Shown: positions 52,834-63,809, counted from the stretch's first letter. The stretch: DNA of 64,000 nt from Thermococcus sp. MAR1 (GCF_012027305.1 NZ_SNUF01000001.1:248001-312000), one strand, 5' to 3'. The notes: generated from the letters alone by a model not told the origin. Made by a program: numbers and translations.

Positions 52834-52850
52834 CGAAAGCCTTTTAAATA
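52834..52850 (+). promoter_or_regulatory. Promoter of the S10/spc ribosomal operon
   Basis: CGAAAGCCTTTTAAATA is a strong BRE/TATA match 57-73 bases upstream of the first gene's ATG (52907), consistent with a leader of about 35 bases. Confidence 0.65.
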
Positions 52851-52906
52851 CTCTCCATAGACCCCACTTCAGCGTTGAAGTTACCATAGCAAAGGATGAC
52901 GGAAAA

Positions 52907-53677
52907 ATGGCCTGGCACGTCTTCATTCCGGATTCGCTCCTCGAAGAGACCGACGACCCCAAAATCAGGACGTACAAGGTTGGTCAGATAGCCAGGGCCT
53001 GCGCTATATTCGGCGTTGAGCATATATGGATCTACAAAGCTGGCGGCAGAGACGGCAGGTTCATCAAAACCATCCTCGAATATGCGGAAACGCCCCAGTA
53101 CCTCAGAAAGAGGCTGTTCCCCCTCATGCCGGAGCTCCGCTATGTTGGCGTCATTCCGCCGCTGAGAACCCCCCACCACAAGCTTAAGGGAAAACCAAAG
53201 GTCGGCGAAATCCGCGAGGGCTTCGCATTCAGGAAAGGGAAGCGGGTTTACGCGGACATCGGCCTTGACGATCTCGCCATGGTGGAGGGGGACGTTGAGG
53301 GACGTGCAACCTTCAGAATCGTCTCAGTAAGGCCGCTCAGGGTGATACCGGCAAAGCCTGCTGAGTACTGGGGCTACAGGGTGCATCTCACGGGGAAGTC
53401 ACTGGCAAAAACACTTAAAAAGGCCAGGCTGGATTTGAGCATCGCGACCTCCAGGAAGGGGCGCGACATTCGAGAGGTGAAGCTTCCCCCGCTTGAGGGG
53501 GAGGTCGGATTCATCTTCGGCTCACCGAGGAAAGGCGTGATGGAGCTCCTCGGCGAGGAGGAATATGACTTTGATCTAATCCTTAACACCGTTCCGAATC
53601 AGCGGACGAAAACCGTCCGCACCGAGGAGGCCGTCTTGGCCACACTCGCGGTGTTTAATTTCATAAGGAGGGATTGA
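52907..53677 (+). CDS. SPOUT-class RNA methyltransferase (archaeal DUF171 family)
   Basis: 256 residues. C-terminal knot region with [17 protein letters not shown] and [30 protein letters not shown], typical of SPOUT SAM-binding proteins; an OB-like insert lies in the middle (about 85-150). The homologous eukaryotic SPOUT1/C9orf114 family is proposed to methylate uridine in RNA. The start is ATG 52907 behind GGATGACGG; the open frame further upstream lacks protein character. It directly precedes rpl3, as often in archaeal S10 operons. Confidence 0.85.
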   Translation: MAWHVFIPDSLLEETDDPKIRTYKVGQIARACAIFGVEHIWIYKAGGRDGRFIKTILEYAETPQYLRKRLFPLMPELRYVGVIPPLRTPHHKLKGKPKVGEIREGFAFRKGKRVYADIGLDDLAMVEGDVEGRATFRIVSVRPLRVIPAKPAEYWGYRVHLTGKSLAKTLKKARLDLSIATSRKGRDIREVKLPPLEGEVGFIFGSPRKGVMELLGEEEYDFDLILNTVPNQRTKTVRTEEAVLATLAVFNFIRRD

Positions 53678-53678
53678 G

Positions 53679-54722
53679 ATGGGAAAAATACACAGGCCAA
53701 GGAGAGGTTCACTGGCTTACTCCCCTAGAAAGAGGGCCAAGAGCATAGTCCCGAGAATCAGAAAGTGGCCGCAGGACAGTGAAGTCAGGATGCTCGGTTT
53801 CGCCGGCTATAAGGCCGGTATGACCCACATCCTCATGATAGACGACAGGCCAGGGCTCACCAAGGGTAAGGAAATCTTCATGCCGGTTACTATCGTGGAA
53901 GTCCCGCCGCTCTTCGTCTACGGCATTCGCGCATATAGGCAGGGCTACCTTGGACTTGAGACCGCCACTGAGGTCTGGTTCCACGAGCTCAACAACTACG
54001 TTAAGAGGAGGATAAAGACCCTGCCCAAGGAGTACAGCGAGGATGCCTTCAAGGAGAAGCTCGGTCAGCTTGAGGACCTCGTCAACGACGGCGAGATAGT
54101 CGACGTCAGGCTTCTCGTCCACACCCAGCCGTGGCTCATTAAGCTCAAGAAGAAGCCGGAGGTCATGGAGTACGCCATCGGTGGCGACGACGTTAAGGCC
54201 AAGTTTGACTACGCCAAGGAGAAGATAGGCAGGGAGCTCCGCGCCAGCGAGGTTCTCCACGAGGGCGAGCTCCTCGACGTCATAGCCGTCACCAAGGGTA
54301 AGGGAACCCAGGGCCCGGTCAAGCGCTGGGGAATCAAGATACAGTTCCACAAGGCTCAGAGGGCTGGAAAGGCCAGGCACGTCGGTAACCTCGGCCCGTG
54401 GCACCCGACGAGGGTCATGTGGACCGTCCCGCAGGCGGGTCAGATGGGCTTCCACCACAGGACTGAGTTCAACAAGAGGCTCATAGCGATAGGCGAGAAC
54501 GGCAAGCTCAAGCTCGACGAGAAGAACGAGATAGACATTACCCCGAAGGGAGGCTTCCCGCACTACGGCATCATAAGGAGCGACTTCCTCATGATACAGG
54601 GAACCGTGCCGGGTTCCTTCAAGAGGATCATCAGGGTCAGGCCGGCTATCAGGCCGCCGAAGAAGAAGCCGCCGGTTGAGAGGCCGCAGATAACCTACGT
54701 CAGTAGGGAATCCAAGCAGTGA
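53679..54722 (+). CDS. rpl3p: Ribosomal protein L3 (uL3)
   Basis: 347 residues, full archaeal/eukaryotic length. Reaches the peptidyl-transferase centre through its W-finger. The N-terminus [20 protein letters not shown] and the conserved [19 protein letters not shown] are diagnostic. Begins 1 bp after the methyltransferase stop region with GGAGGG upstream. Confidence 0.98.
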   Translation: MGKIHRPRRGSLAYSPRKRAKSIVPRIRKWPQDSEVRMLGFAGYKAGMTHILMIDDRPGLTKGKEIFMPVTIVEVPPLFVYGIRAYRQGYLGLETATEVWFHELNNYVKRRIKTLPKEYSEDAFKEKLGQLEDLVNDGEIVDVRLLVHTQPWLIKLKKKPEVMEYAIGGDDVKAKFDYAKEKIGRELRASEVLHEGELLDVIAVTKGKGTQGPVKRWGIKIQFHKAQRAGKARHVGNLGPWHPTRVMWTVPQAGQMGFHHRTEFNKRLIAIGENGKLKLDEKNEIDITPKGGFPHYGIIRSDFLMIQGTVPGSFKRIIRVRPAIRPPKKKPPVERPQITYVSRESKQ

Positions 54723-54732
54723 GGTGAGATAG

Positions 54733-55500
54733 ATGAAGGTTAAGGTTTTCAATCTCGAAGGCGAGCCTGTGGAGGAGATAGAGCTTCCGAAGGTCTTTGC
54801 CACTCCATTCAGGCCCGACCTCATCAGGAGGGCTGTCATCGCCTCATGGACCCACAGGATTCAGCCGCAGGGTAGAGACCCGATGGCCGGTAAGAGGCGC
54901 GTTACCGAGAACATCGGAAAGGGCCACGGAATGGCCAGGGTTGAGAGGATAAAGACCTCCCCGAGGTTCGCCGCCTTTGTTCCCTTCGCCCGCGGCGGAA
55001 GGAGAACCCACCCACCCAAGGTTGAGAAGATAATCTGGGAGGACATCAACAAGAAGGAGCGCAGGCTGGCCATAATGAGCGCCATAGCGGCAACGGCCAA
55101 CTACGACCTCGTCAGGGCCAGGGGCCACATCGTTGACAACGTCCCGCAGGTTCCCCTCGTTGTCGTTGATGACCTTGAGAAAGTATTCAAGACCGCCCAG
55201 ACCAGGGAGATATTCAAGAAGCTCGGCGTCTGGGACGACATCGAGAGGGCCAAGAAGAACACCAAGATAAGGGCTGGTAAGGGTAAGATGCGCGGAAGGC
55301 GCTACAAGAAGGCTAAGGGCCCGCTCATCGTCGTTGCCAAGAACGAGGGAATCGTCCAGGGAGCCAGGAACCACCCGGGTGTTGACGTCGTTACCGTCGA
55401 GAACCTCAGTGCGGAACTCCTTGCCCCGGGTACCCACCCCGGTAGGCTTACCGTCTGGACGAAGGGAGCTATAGAGAGGCTTAGGGAGATTTACGGGTGA
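54733..55500 (+). CDS. rpl4p: Ribosomal protein L4 (uL4)
   Basis: 255 residues. Contains the basic loop that lines the exit tunnel ([30 protein letters not shown]). GAGGTGAGATAG precedes the ATG. Confidence 0.98.
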   Translation: MKVKVFNLEGEPVEEIELPKVFATPFRPDLIRRAVIASWTHRIQPQGRDPMAGKRRVTENIGKGHGMARVERIKTSPRFAAFVPFARGGRRTHPPKVEKIIWEDINKKERRLAIMSAIAATANYDLVRARGHIVDNVPQVPLVVVDDLEKVFKTAQTREIFKKLGVWDDIERAKKNTKIRAGKGKMRGRRYKKAKGPLIVVAKNEGIVQGARNHPGVDVVTVENLSAELLAPGTHPGRLTVWTKGAIERLREIYG

Positions 55501-55506
55501 TGAGAG

Positions 55507-55767
55507 ATGGATCCGTACAAGGTCATCATAAAGCCGGTCGTCACGGAGAAGGCCGTGGCGATGATAGAGAACGAGAACAAGCTCACCTTCATAGTCGACA
55601 GAAGGGCAACCAAGGCCGATATCAAGAGGGCCGTGGAAGCGATGTTCGAGGTCAAGGTCGAGAAGGTCAACACCCTCATAACCATGAGGGGAGAGAAGAA
55701 GGCCTACGTGAAGCTCAAGCCTGAGTACAGCGCAAGTGAGGTTGCTGCCAGGATAGGATTGTTCTGA
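55507..55767 (+). CDS. rpl23p: Ribosomal protein L23 (uL23)
   Basis: 86 residues, archaeal size. Located at the tunnel exit where SRP docks. Typical [29 protein letters not shown] start. GGGTGATGAG precedes the ATG. Confidence 0.97.
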   Translation: MDPYKVIIKPVVTEKAVAMIENENKLTFIVDRRATKADIKRAVEAMFEVKVEKVNTLITMRGEKKAYVKLKPEYSASEVAARIGLF

Positions 55768-55780
55768 CGGGGTGAGTGAG

Positions 55781-56500
55781 ATGGGAAAGAGTCTGATTCA
55801 GCAGAGGAGAGGTAAGGGAACCACGACCTTTAGGGCCCCCTCCCACAGGTACAGGGGTGCCGTCAGGTACGTTCCGCTCAACCTTACCAAGGAGAAGACC
55901 CTCGTCGGCAAGGTCGTAGAGATACTCCACGACCCTGGAAGGACCGCCCCAGTGGCAAGGGTCAAGTTCGAGAACGGCATGGAGAAGCTCATTATAGCTC
56001 CGGAAGGAGTCCTCGTCGGCGAGGAGATAGCCATCGGGCCGAACGCCCCGATCAAGATCGGCAACACCCTCCCGCTTGCCATGATCCCGGAGGGAAGCTA
56101 CGTCTACGACATAGAGGGGGTTCCTGGTGACGGTGGCAAGTACGTCAGAGCGGGCGGTGCCTACGCCCTCGTCGTCAGCAGGGAGAAGGACAAGGTCATA
56201 GTCCAGCTTCCGAGCGGTGAGCTCAAGCAGTTCAACCCGATGTGTAGGGCCACCATAGGTGTCGTTGCCGGCGGTGGAAGGCTTGAGAAGCCCATCGTTA
56301 AGGCAGGTAAGGCCTACTACATCGCCAAGGCAAGGAACAGGTTCTGGCCGAAGCCGAGGGGTGTCAAGATGAACGCCGTCAACCACCCGCACGGTGGTAA
56401 GGAGCACCACATCGGCAGGCCGAGCACCGTTTCGAGGCGCGCTCCGCCCGGAAGGAAGGTTGGTCACATAGCCGCGAGAAGAACTGGTAGGAGGAAGTGA
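55781..56500 (+). CDS. rpl2p: Ribosomal protein L2 (uL2)
   Basis: 239 residues. Core 23S rRNA-binding protein; conserved C-terminal [28 protein letters not shown] with the essential His. The start is ATG 55781 behind GGGGTGAGTGAG; an upstream frame start at 55772 has no ribosome binding site. Confidence 0.98.
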   Translation: MGKSLIQQRRGKGTTTFRAPSHRYRGAVRYVPLNLTKEKTLVGKVVEILHDPGRTAPVARVKFENGMEKLIIAPEGVLVGEEIAIGPNAPIKIGNTLPLAMIPEGSYVYDIEGVPGDGGKYVRAGGAYALVVSREKDKVIVQLPSGELKQFNPMCRATIGVVAGGGRLEKPIVKAGKAYYIAKARNRFWPKPRGVKMNAVNHPHGGKEHHIGRPSTVSRRAPPGRKVGHIAARRTGRRK

Positions 56501-56502
56501 AG

Positions 56503-56904
56503 ATGGCGAGAAAGAAGGAGTTTAAGTACAGGGGTTATACTTTCGAGGAACTGCTCAATATGTCACTTGAGGACTTCGCCAAGCTCCTTCCGAGCAGGCA
56601 GAGGAGGAGCCTTAAGCGCGGCCTTAGCCCGGAGCAGAAGAAGCTCCTCAGGAAGATAAGGCTCGCCAAGAAGGGCAAGTACAAGAAGCCGATCAGGACT
56701 CACAGCAGGGACATGGTCATTCTCCCAGAGATGGTCGGCATGACCATCCACGTCTACAACGGAAAGGAGTTCGTCCCGATAGAGATCAAGGAGGAAATGA
56801 TAGGCCACTACCTCGGCGAGTTTGCCCTCACGAGGAAGATCGTCCAGCACGGCTCACCTGGTGTTGGAGCCACCAGGTCATCGATGTTCGTGGCCATCAA
56901 GTGA
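56503..56904 (+). CDS. rps19p: Ribosomal protein S19 (uS19)
   Basis: 133 residues. Head of the small subunit. [31 protein letters not shown] is diagnostic. The ATG follows GGAAGTGAAG, 2 bp after the L2 stop. Confidence 0.97.
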   Translation: MARKKEFKYRGYTFEELLNMSLEDFAKLLPSRQRRSLKRGLSPEQKKLLRKIRLAKKGKYKKPIRTHSRDMVILPEMVGMTIHVYNGKEFVPIEIKEEMIGHYLGEFALTRKIVQHGSPGVGATRSSMFVAIK

Positions 56905-56914
56905 GGTGGTATAG

Positions 56915-57385
56915 ATGAGCAGGGGCAGGTTTTCCTACTCATTCCAAAATTTTGACCCGGACAGAATGGCTCGCGCCAGCGGAAGGGACCTCAGGATATC
57001 CCCCAAACACAGCATCGAACTCCTCAGGGAGATAAAGGGCATGATGCTTAACGATGCCATCAAGTACCTCGACGACGTTATCGCTCTGAAGAGACCGGTT
57101 CCGATGAGGCGCTTCAACGACAGCCAGGGTCACAAGCCCGGCAAAGGCTTCGGCCCCGGAAGGTACCCGGTTAAGGTTGCGAAGGCCGTCAAGAAGGTCC
57201 TCCTCAACGCCAAGAACAACGCCGAGCAGAAGGGCCTCGACCCGGACAGGCTCAGGATAATCCACGCTGCTGCCCAGCGCGGGCCGGTACTTCGCGGATA
57301 CATCCCGAGGGCCTTTGGAAGGGCCACACCGTTCAACGAGCAGACCACCCACATCGAGATAGTCGTTGAGGAAGTTAGGAGGTGA
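56915..57385 (+). CDS. rpl22p: Ribosomal protein L22 (uL22)
   Basis: 156 residues. Tunnel-wall protein. Sequence [32 protein letters not shown] is typical. It overlaps the region containing the S3 start and ribosome binding site. Confidence 0.97.
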   Translation: MSRGRFSYSFQNFDPDRMARASGRDLRISPKHSIELLREIKGMMLNDAIKYLDDVIALKRPVPMRRFNDSQGHKPGKGFGPGRYPVKVAKAVKKVLLNAKNNAEQKGLDPDRLRIIHAAAQRGPVLRGYIPRAFGRATPFNEQTTHIEIVVEEVRR

Positions 57386-57390
57386 GACTT

Positions 57391-58020
57391 TTGGCGATCG
57401 AGAGATACTTCATCAAGGAAGGCGTTAAGGAGATGCTCATCGACGAGTACCTTGAGAAGGAGCTCCGCAGAGCGGGCTACGGTGGAATAGACATCAAGAA
57501 GACCCCCCTCGGAACCAAGGTCGTCATCTTCGCCGCCAACCCCGGCTACGTCATTGGAAGGGGTGGAAGAAGGATAAGGGAGCTCACCAGGACCCTTGAG
57601 AGGCAGTTCAACCTTGAGAACCCGCAGATTGAGGTCGAGGAGATCAAGAACCCCTATCTCAATGCCAAGGTTCAGGCGGTAAGGCTTGCCCAGGCCCTCG
57701 AGAGGGGCATCCACTTCAGGAGGGCGGCCTACTCAGCCATTAGGGCCATAATGAGGAACGGCGCCAGGGGCGTTGAGATTCGCCTGAGCGGAAAGCTAAC
57801 CGGTGAAAGAGCGAAAAGCGTCAGGTTCTACCAGGGCTACCTCGCCAAGGTTGGAAACCCTGCCGAGACCCTTGTCAGCAAGGGCTACGCCCAGGCCAAG
57901 CTCAAGCTTGGAGTTATAGGTGTCAAGGTCTCCATCATGCCACCCGACGCCAAGCTCCCGGATGAGATCGAGGTCATAGAGAAGGTTCAGGAAGAGGTGA
58001 GCACCAATGAAGCCGAGTGA
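57391..58020 (+). CDS. rps3p: Ribosomal protein S3 (uS3)
   Basis: 209 residues. KH-domain protein at the mRNA entry site ([24 protein letters not shown]). I choose TTG 57391 because GGAGGTGAGACTT precedes it and the protein then begins [11 protein letters not shown], as in relatives; a GTG at 57382 is in frame. Confidence 0.96.
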   Translation: MAIERYFIKEGVKEMLIDEYLEKELRRAGYGGIDIKKTPLGTKVVIFAANPGYVIGRGGRRIRELTRTLERQFNLENPQIEVEEIKNPYLNAKVQAVRLAQALERGIHFRRAAYSAIRAIMRNGARGVEIRLSGKLTGERAKSVRFYQGYLAKVGNPAETLVSKGYAQAKLKLGVIGVKVSIMPPDAKLPDEIEVIEKVQEEVSTNEAE

Positions 58021-58207
58021 GATTAGGGAGATGAGCATCGAGGAGATCGAGAAGAAGCTCAGGGAGCTCCGCCTTGAACTCGCCAAGGAGAGGGGTGTGC
58101 TCACCATGGGGGCCTCGCTTGAGAACCCCATGGTCATCCGGAACATCAGGCGCGACATCGCGCGCCTGTTGACCATAAAGAAGGAGAAGCTTAGGGAGAA
58201 AAGGTGA
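58007..58207 (+). CDS. rpl29p: Ribosomal protein L29 (uL29)
   Basis: 66 residues, typical helical hairpin ([30 protein letters not shown]...). Overlaps the S3 3' end by 14 bp; GAGGTGAGCACC is the ribosome binding site. Confidence 0.96.
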   Translation: MKPSEIREMSIEEIEKKLRELRLELAKERGVLTMGASLENPMVIRNIRRDIARLLTIKKEKLREKR

Positions 58208-58213
58208 TGGTTA

Positions 58214-58510
58214 GTGCCTAGGATTGTTAACCCTCTGGATGAGATGCTCTTTAAAGAAGTGCTGAAGGAGCAGCAGAGAATTAGAGTCTACATAGAGAAG
58301 GCCCGCTACGGAAAGCTTAAAACCATAATCGAGGGCATAGACGAGAAGGAGTTCGACCTTGAAGATATAGCCAAAAAGCTGAAGGCGAAGCTGGCATGCG
58401 GCGGAACGGTCAAGAAAGGAAGGATAGAGCTCCAGGGAGACCACAGAGAAAGGGTCAAGAAATTGCTGGGAGACCTTGGATTTTCAGAGGACTTAATAGA
58501 AATCGAGTAA
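58214..58510 (+). CDS. Translation initiation factor aIF1 (SUI1/YciH)
   Basis: 98 residues. Start-site selection factor on the small subunit. SUI1 core [51 protein letters not shown]. Starts at GTG 58214 with GGTGATGGTTA upstream. Its 3' 115 bp overlap the RNase P subunit gene in another frame. Confidence 0.95.
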   Translation: MPRIVNPLDEMLFKEVLKEQQRIRVYIEKARYGKLKTIIEGIDEKEFDLEDIAKKLKAKLACGGTVKKGRIELQGDHRERVKKLLGDLGFSEDLIEIE

Positions 58511-58773
58511 CGGCAAAGAACATCATCTGGAGCGAGCTCATAGGGCTGAAAGCAAAAATTATAAGGGCATCTCATCCAGAGCTGGTTGGCATCGAGGGCT
58601 ACGTCCTTGACGAGACGAGGAACACCCTCACCATCGGCGGTGAGAGGGTCTGGGTTATCCCGAAGGACGTGGTGGAGCTCGAGTTTGAAGTTGGCGATAA
58701 AAGGATCCGAATCAACGGAAAAGAGCTGATTGGAAGACCCGAGATGAGATTGAAGAAGAGGTGGCGAAAATGA
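58396..58773 (+). CDS. rnp1: RNase P protein component 1 (Rpp29/Pop4)
   Basis: 125 residues. Protein cofactor of RNase P, which cuts the 5' leader from pre-tRNA. The Sm-like barrel is seen in [37 protein letters not shown]. The only in-frame start able to give the conserved N-terminal extension ([13 protein letters not shown]...) is ATG 58396, inside the aIF1 gene; I recall a similar extension in Pyrococcus Rpp29, which supports it. Confidence 0.9.
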   Translation: MRRNGQERKDRAPGRPQRKGQEIAGRPWIFRGLNRNRVTAKNIIWSELIGLKAKIIRASHPELVGIEGYVLDETRNTLTIGGERVWVIPKDVVELEFEVGDKRIRINGKELIGRPEMRLKKRWRK

Positions 58774-59105
58774 GAGAGATTGGATTGAAGGTTCAGCCTC
58801 CCGCTGAGAAGTGCGACGACCCGCACTGCCCCTGGCACGGGCACCTCAAGATACACGGCCGATACTTCGAGGGAATAGTCGTCAGCGACAAGGGCAAGAA
58901 GACCGTCGTTGTCGAGAGGCAGCACTACCACTACCTCAAGAAATACGAGAGGTATGAGCTCAGGAGAAGCAAGGTTCACGCTCACAACCCGGAGTGCATC
59001 GATGCAAAAGTCGGCGACAGGGTTCTCATCGCCGAGACCAGACCGATAAGCAAGACCAAGAGCTGGGTTGTTGTTGCAGTCACCAAGAGGGCTGGCGAGA
59101 GGTGA
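58770..59105 (+). CDS. rps17p: Ribosomal protein S17 (uS17)
   Basis: 111 residues. Archaeal S17 with [17 protein letters not shown] near the N-terminus. The ATG at 58770 overlaps the rnp1 stop (ATGA) behind GAGGTGGCGAAA. Confidence 0.97.
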   Translation: MREIGLKVQPPAEKCDDPHCPWHGHLKIHGRYFEGIVVSDKGKKTVVVERQHYHYLKKYERYELRRSKVHAHNPECIDAKVGDRVLIAETRPISKTKSWVVVAVTKRAGER

Positions 59106-59110
59106 TATAG

Positions 59111-59536
59111 ATGGCGAAGAAGGGTGCAGGTGCTACGAGAGGTATTAGCCCGGTCAGGCCGACTCGCGCTCTTCCGATAGGCGCTTACCTCAAGGTTGCA
59201 GACAACAGCGGCGCCAAGGTCATCCAGATAATCGGCGTTGTTGGCTACAAGGGCACCAGGAGGAGGCTCGCCTCAGCCGGTGTTGGCGACATGGTCATCG
59301 CCGCCGTCAAGAAGGGAAGGCCGGACATCAGGCACCAGGTAGTGAGGGCCGTTGTCGTCAGGCAGAGGAAGGAGTACAGGCGCCTTGACGGTATGCGCGT
59401 TAAGTTCGAGGACAATGCGGCTGCCATAGTCACCCCCGAGGGTGTCCCGAGGGGGACCGAAATCAGGGGTGCCATAGCCAGGGAAGCCGCTGAAAGGTGG
59501 GTCAGGCTCGGCAGCATAGCGAGCATAGTGTTGTGA
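59111..59536 (+). CDS. rpl14p: Ribosomal protein L14 (uL14)
   Basis: 141 residues. [18 protein letters not shown] and [30 protein letters not shown] are diagnostic. GAGAGGTGATATAG precedes the ATG. Confidence 0.98.
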   Translation: MAKKGAGATRGISPVRPTRALPIGAYLKVADNSGAKVIQIIGVVGYKGTRRRLASAGVGDMVIAAVKKGRPDIRHQVVRAVVVRQRKEYRRLDGMRVKFEDNAAAIVTPEGVPRGTEIRGAIAREAAERWVRLGSIASIVL

Positions 59537-59546
59537 GGTGAGAATG

Positions 59547-59912
59547 ATGAAGTTGAAGACGAGACAGCCCAAGAAGCAGAGGAAGTTCCTCTACAACGCT
59601 CCCCTTCACCTTAGGAGCAAGATAATGGCCGCCACACTGAGCCCAGAGCTCAGGAGCAAGTACGGCGTGAGGAGCCTTCCGATCAGGGAGGGCGACAAGG
59701 TTCGCGTTATGCGCGGCGACTTCAAGGGCAAGGAAGGCAAGGTCCTTGAGGTTGACCTCAAGAGGTACAGGATACACGTCGAAGGAGTTACTCAGAAGAA
59801 GGTCGACGGAACCGAGGTTTTCTACCCGATCCACCCGTCGAACGTCATGATAATAGACCTCAACCTTGAGGACGAGAAGAGGGAGAAGATAATTAATAGG
59901 AGGGCTGGTTGA
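59547..59912 (+). CDS. rpl24p: Ribosomal protein L24 (uL24)
   Basis: 121 residues, KOW-type ([21 protein letters not shown]). Adjacent ATGs at 59544 and 59547 are both possible starts behind GAGGTGAGA; I use the second, which gives [14 protein letters not shown] as in relatives. Confidence 0.96.
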   Translation: MKLKTRQPKKQRKFLYNAPLHLRSKIMAATLSPELRSKYGVRSLPIREGDKVRVMRGDFKGKEGKVLEVDLKRYRIHVEGVTQKKVDGTEVFYPIHPSNVMIIDLNLEDEKREKIINRRAG

Positions 59913-60643
59913 TGGCGAGGAAAGGAGCCAAGAGGCACCTTAAGAGGCTTGCCGCTCCGAATCAGTGGTACATCTCAAGAAAGACCTACAAGTGGGCGGT
60001 CAGGCCGAGGCCAGGTCCACACAGCATGAGGACTTCCATACCGCTCCTCTACATAGTCAGGGACTACCTAGGCTACGCCAAGACCGCTCGTGAGGCCAGG
60101 AAGATACTCAACGAGGGCAAGATCCTCGTTGACGGCCGCGTTAGGAAGGACTACAAGTTCCCGGTCGGAATCATGGACGTTGTTTCCATCCCCGAGACCG
60201 GCGAGCACTACAGGGTTCTTCCGAACAGGATTGGCAAGCTCATACTCCACCCGATAAGCGAGAAAGAAGCAAACATGAAGCCGCTCAGGATAAGCAACAA
60301 GCGCATGGTCAAGGGCGCGAAGGTTCAGCTCAACCTCCACGACGGAAGCAACCACCTCGTCACCATGGATGAGAAGGACAAGTACAGGACCGCCTACACC
60401 GTCCTTATGAAGGTACCCGACAGGGAGGTCATCGAGGTCATTCCGTTCGAGGTTGGCTCGTATGTCTTCGTTACCCAGGGTAAGAACGTTGCGAGGAAGG
60501 GTAAGGTCGTCGAGGTCAGGCAGTTCCCGATGGGTTGGCCGGACGTCGTCACCATTGAGGACGAGAACGGCGAGCTCTTCGACACGCTGAAGGAGTACGC
60601 CTTCGTGGTTGGTAAGGACAAGCCGGAGATTTCCCTTCCGTGA
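59912..60643 (+). CDS. rps4e: Ribosomal protein S4e
   Basis: 243 residues, archaeal/eukaryal-specific small-subunit protein with an S4-like RNA-binding region ([30 protein letters not shown]) and a C-terminal KOW motif. The start ATG overlaps the L24 stop (TGATG). Confidence 0.97.
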   Translation: MARKGAKRHLKRLAAPNQWYISRKTYKWAVRPRPGPHSMRTSIPLLYIVRDYLGYAKTAREARKILNEGKILVDGRVRKDYKFPVGIMDVVSIPETGEHYRVLPNRIGKLILHPISEKEANMKPLRISNKRMVKGAKVQLNLHDGSNHLVTMDEKDKYRTAYTVLMKVPDREVIEVIPFEVGSYVFVTQGKNVARKGKVVEVRQFPMGWPDVVTIEDENGELFDTLKEYAFVVGKDKPEISLP

Positions 60644-60654
60644 GGTGAGATGAG

Positions 60655-61206
60655 ATGCAGATCAACAGAGAGGCTATCCTTGCAGACTGGGAAGCTCACC
60701 CGATGAGAAAGCCCAGGATTGCGAAGGTCACCATAAACATCGGAGTTGGCGAGAGCGGTGAGCGCTTAACTAAGGCCGAGAAGATGCTGGAGGGGCTCGT
60801 CGGCCAGAAGCCCATAAGGAGAAGGGCCAAGCAGACCAACAAGGACTTCGGAATCAGGCGCGGAGAGCCTATAGCGGTCAAGGTCACCCTCCGCGGCGAG
60901 AAGGCAGAGGAGATGCTCAAGAGACTCCTCGCTGCGGTTGACAACAAGCTCAAGGCGAGCAACTTCGACGAGCACGGAAACTTCTGCTTCGGTATAGACG
61001 AGCACATCAACATACCAGGCGTCGAGTACGACCCGGAGATAGGCATCTTCGGTATGGACGTCTGCGTCACCCTTGAGAGGCCCGGCTTCAGGGTCGCCAA
61101 GAGGAAGAGACAGAGGAAGAAGATACCGAACAGGCACAAGCTGACCAAGGAAGAGGGTATTGTCTTCGCTATGGAGGAGTTTAAGGTTACCGTGGAGGGA
61201 TTGTGA
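60655..61206 (+). CDS. rpl5p: Ribosomal protein L5 (uL5)
   Basis: 183 residues, 5S rRNA-binding. Conserved [26 protein letters not shown] and [30 protein letters not shown] precedes the ATG. Confidence 0.97.
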   Translation: MQINREAILADWEAHPMRKPRIAKVTINIGVGESGERLTKAEKMLEGLVGQKPIRRRAKQTNKDFGIRRGEPIAVKVTLRGEKAEEMLKRLLAAVDNKLKASNFDEHGNFCFGIDEHINIPGVEYDPEIGIFGMDVCVTLERPGFRVAKRKRQRKKIPNRHKLTKEEGIVFAMEEFKVTVEGL

Positions 61207-61207
61207 G

Positions 61208-61378
61208 ATGGCGAAGGCTGACTACAACAAGAGGAAGCCCAGAAAGTTTGGGAAGGGTGCGAGAAGATGCATGCGCTGCGGCCAGTACGGCCCAATAATC
61301 AGGATACACGGCCTTATGCTCTGCAGGCACTGCTTTAGAGAGATAGCCCCCAAGCTGGGCTTTAAGAAGTACGAGTGA
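61208..61378 (+). CDS. rps14p: Ribosomal protein S14 (uS14), zinc-binding
   Basis: 56 residues with a four-Cys zinc site (CMRCGQYG...CRHCFRE). The start is ATG 61208, one base after the L5 stop, with GGGATTGTGAG upstream; the longer open frame overlaps L5 and is not real. Confidence 0.97.
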   Translation: MAKADYNKRKPRKFGKGARRCMRCGQYGPIIRIHGLMLCRHCFREIAPKLGFKKYE

Positions 61379-61389
61379 GGTGAGAGGAG

Positions 61390-61782
61390 ATGACTTTGCT
61401 TGACCCGCTGGCAAACGCGCTTTCGCATATAACCAACAGCGAGAGGGTCGGAAAGAAGGAGGTCTACCTCAAGCCGGCCTCCAAGCTCATGGGAGAGGTT
61501 CTCAGGGTTATGCAGGAGAACGGCTACATCGGTGAGTTTGAGTTCATAGACGACGGAAGGGCAGGCATCTACAGGGTGCAGCTCATAGGAAAGATCAACA
61601 AGGCTGGGGCGATAAAGCCGAGGTTCCCGGTCAAGGCCAGGGAGTACGAGGCCTGGGAGAAGAGGTTCCTTCCGGCCTTCGAGTTCGGTATCCTCATCGT
61701 CTCGACCTCCCAGGGTGTCATGACCCACAAAGAGGCCATCGAGAAGGGAATCGGCGGAAGGCTGATAGCCTACGTATACTGA
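61390..61782 (+). CDS. rps8p: Ribosomal protein S8 (uS8)
   Basis: 130 residues. Central-domain 16S rRNA binder ([47 protein letters not shown]). GAGGTGAGAGGAG precedes the ATG. Confidence 0.97.
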   Translation: MTLLDPLANALSHITNSERVGKKEVYLKPASKLMGEVLRVMQENGYIGEFEFIDDGRAGIYRVQLIGKINKAGAIKPRFPVKAREYEAWEKRFLPAFEFGILIVSTSQGVMTHKEAIEKGIGGRLIAYVY

Positions 61783-61792
61783 GGTGAGAGAG

Positions 61793-62347
61793 ATGCCGAT
61801 AGACGCGTGGGTAAGGGAAGAGGTTGAGATTCCTGAAGGCGTTGAAGTCACCGTTGAGAATGACGTCGTCAAGGTCAAGGGCCCGAAGGGAGAGCTGGAG
61901 AGGGAGCTCAGGTATCCGGGCGTTCAGATCTTTACCGAGGACGGTAAGGTCGTCGTCTTCAAGGAGTTCCCGAGGAAGCGCGACATAGCCATAGCCAGAA
62001 CCTTCAAGGCCCACATAGCGAACATGATCAGGGGAGTCACCGAAGGCTTCACCTACAAGCTCAAGGTTGTCTACAGCCACTTCCCCATGACCGTCAAGGT
62101 TCAGGGTGACGAGGTCGTCATCGAGAACTTCCTCGGTGAGAAGAACCCGAGGAGGGCCAAGATACTTCCTGGAGTCACCGTCAAGGTCATGGGTTCAGAG
62201 GTCATCGTGGAGGGCATCGACAAGGAAGCCGTCGGTCAGACTGCCGCGAACATCGAGCAGGCAACCAGGATAACCAAGTGGGACAGGCGCGTCTTCCAGG
62301 ATGGAATTTACATCGTGGAGAAGGCTGGTAAGCCGATAAAGTTCTGA
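61793..62347 (+). CDS. rpl6p: Ribosomal protein L6 (uL6)
   Basis: 184 residues. Two-domain L6 ([31 protein letters not shown]). Begins at ATG 61793 behind GAGGTGAGAGAG; an upstream frame start has no support. Confidence 0.97.
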   Translation: MPIDAWVREEVEIPEGVEVTVENDVVKVKGPKGELERELRYPGVQIFTEDGKVVVFKEFPRKRDIAIARTFKAHIANMIRGVTEGFTYKLKVVYSHFPMTVKVQGDEVVIENFLGEKNPRRAKILPGVTVKVMGSEVIVEGIDKEAVGQTAANIEQATRITKWDRRVFQDGIYIVEKAGKPIKF

Positions 62348-62357
62348 GGTGTGAGAA

Positions 62358-62741
62358 ATGAACGAGAAGGCGAGACTCCTTAGGATAAGGGCCAGGATCA
62401 AGAGGAAGAAGCCCCGCTTCCTTAGGCAGGAGTGGTGGCGCTATCCGAAGTTCAAGAACGACCCGAAGTGGCGCAGGCCGAAGGGAATCGACAGCAAAAT
62501 GAGGCTCAAGAAGAAGGGTAAGGCTAGGTCACCGAGCATAGGCTGGAGCTCACCGAGGCTCGTCCGTGGGCTTCACCCGAGCGGCTACGAGGAAGTCCTC
62601 GTCCACAACGTCAAGGAGCTCGAAGCGATAGACCCGACCAGGCAGGCCGCCAGGATAGCCAGGACCGTCGGTGCCAGGAAGAGGGAGCTTATACTTGCCA
62701 GGGCGAAGGAGCTCGGTGTGAAGGTTCTTAACGCGAGGTGA
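62358..62741 (+). CDS. rpl32e: Ribosomal protein L32e
   Basis: 127 residues, archaeal/eukaryal protein with [12 protein letters not shown] and [36 protein letters not shown] precedes the ATG. Confidence 0.97.
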   Translation: MNEKARLLRIRARIKRKKPRFLRQEWWRYPKFKNDPKWRRPKGIDSKMRLKKKGKARSPSIGWSSPRLVRGLHPSGYEEVLVHNVKELEAIDPTRQAARIARTVGARKRELILARAKELGVKVLNAR

Positions 62742-62746
62742 GACTC

Positions 62747-63193
62747 ATGCTCAAGATGCAGAGAAGGATTGCCGCTGATTTGTTGAAGTGCGGTGAGAAC
62801 AGGGTCTGGATTGACCCGGAGAGGATTGATGACGTCGCGGCTGCCATCACCAGGGAGGACATCAAAAGGCTCATCAACGACGGCGTCATCAAGAAGAAGC
62901 CCGTTAAGGGCCAGAGCAGGGCCCGCGCCAGGGCCTACCAGGAGGCCAGGAAGAAGGGACGCCACAGGGGTCCCGGAAGCAGGAAGGGCAAGAAGACCGC
63001 CAGGATGGGTAAGAAGGAGCGCTGGATGATGACCATAAGGGCCCTCAGGAAGGAGCTCAGGAAGCTCAAGGCCGAGGGCAAGCTCGACGAGCACACCTAC
63101 AGGCGGCTCTACATCAGGGCCAAGGGCGGTCAGTTCAAGAACAAGAGGCAGCTCTACATGTTCATGCAGGAGCACGGTATCTTGAAGGAGTGA
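62747..63193 (+). CDS. rpl19e: Ribosomal protein L19e
   Basis: 148 residues. Basic helical protein ([31 protein letters not shown], then an Arg/Lys-rich segment). Starts at ATG 62747 behind GAGGTGAGACTC. Confidence 0.97.
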   Translation: MLKMQRRIAADLLKCGENRVWIDPERIDDVAAAITREDIKRLINDGVIKKKPVKGQSRARARAYQEARKKGRHRGPGSRKGKKTARMGKKERWMMTIRALRKELRKLKAEGKLDEHTYRRLYIRAKGGQFKNKRQLYMFMQEHGILKE

Positions 63194-63203
63194 GGTGAGA
63201 GAG

Positions 63204-63809
63204 ATGGCACACGGACCAAGGTATAGGGTTCCGTTCAGGAGAAGGAGAGAGGGTAAGACTAACTATCACAAGAGGCTCGCCCTCCTCAAGTCTGGAAAGC
63301 CCAGGCTTGTCGTGAGGAAGACCCTCAACCACCACATAGCTCAGATCGTCGTCTACGACCCCAAGGGAGATAAAACCGTGGTTTCAGCTCACACCAGGGA
63401 GCTCATGAGGGACTTTGGCTGGAAGGGACACGGCGGCAACACCCCGAGCGCCTACCTGCTCGGTCTCCTCATAGGCTACAAGGCCAAGAAGGCCGGCGTT
63501 GAAGAGGCCATCCTTGACATAGGCCTCCACCCGCCGACCCGGGGTTCGAGCATCTTCGCTGTCCTCAAGGGCGCAGTGGATGCCGGCCTCAACGTCCCGC
63601 ACAGCGAGGAGATCTACCCGGAGGACTACAGGATAAACGGCGAACACATAGCCAACTATGCCAAGGCTCTCAAGGGGGAGGACGAGGAGCGCTATAGGAA
63701 GCAGTTCTCGGGATACCTCGTCAAGGGTCTCGAGCCCGAGAAGCTCCCCGAGCACTTTGAGGAGGTCAAGGCGAGGATAATCGAGAAGTTTGAGGAGGCG
63801 AGAGAATGA
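63204..63809 (+). CDS. rpl18p: Ribosomal protein L18 (uL18)
   Basis: 201 residues. 5S rRNA-binding, archaeal/eukaryal L5-type length. [39 protein letters not shown] is typical. ATG 63204 follows GAGGTGAGAGAG. Confidence 0.97.
   Translation: MAHGPRYRVPFRRRREGKTNYHKRLALLKSGKPRLVVRKTLNHHIAQIVVYDPKGDKTVVSAHTRELMRDFGWKGHGGNTPSAYLLGLLIGYKAKKAGVEEAILDIGLHPPTRGSSIFAVLKGAVDAGLNVPHSEEIYPEDYRINGEHIANYAKALKGEDEERYRKQFSGYLVKGLEPEKLPEHFEEVKARIIEKFEEARE

Larger units (their letters stand above)
51945..52906. other. Gene-free, hairpin-rich intergenic region
   Basis: About 960 bp with no coding sequence I can support on either strand. It is less GC-rich than its surroundings and holds many short inverted repeats (GGCGCCC-type at 52050-52070, GAAACTTTT/AAAAGTTTC at 52159-52181, CAAGCTTT/AAAGCTTG at 52227-52245, CAAGCTTTT/AAAAGCTTG at 52517-52536, GCGCTCC/GGAGCGC near 52364). 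An open frame leading into the methyltransferase from 52601 is not convincing as coding. The ribosomal operon promoter lies near its right end. Confidence 0.6.

Noticed and set aside
52601-52906. Upstream extension of the SPOUT methyltransferase
   Set aside because: The extra 102 codons translate hairpin-rich intergenic DNA and cross the promoter; ATG 52907 has a ribosome binding site and family-like start.
53709-54839. 376-codon open frame opposite L3 and the start of L4
   Set aside because: Shadow of biased ribosomal-protein codons; no start signal or protein character.
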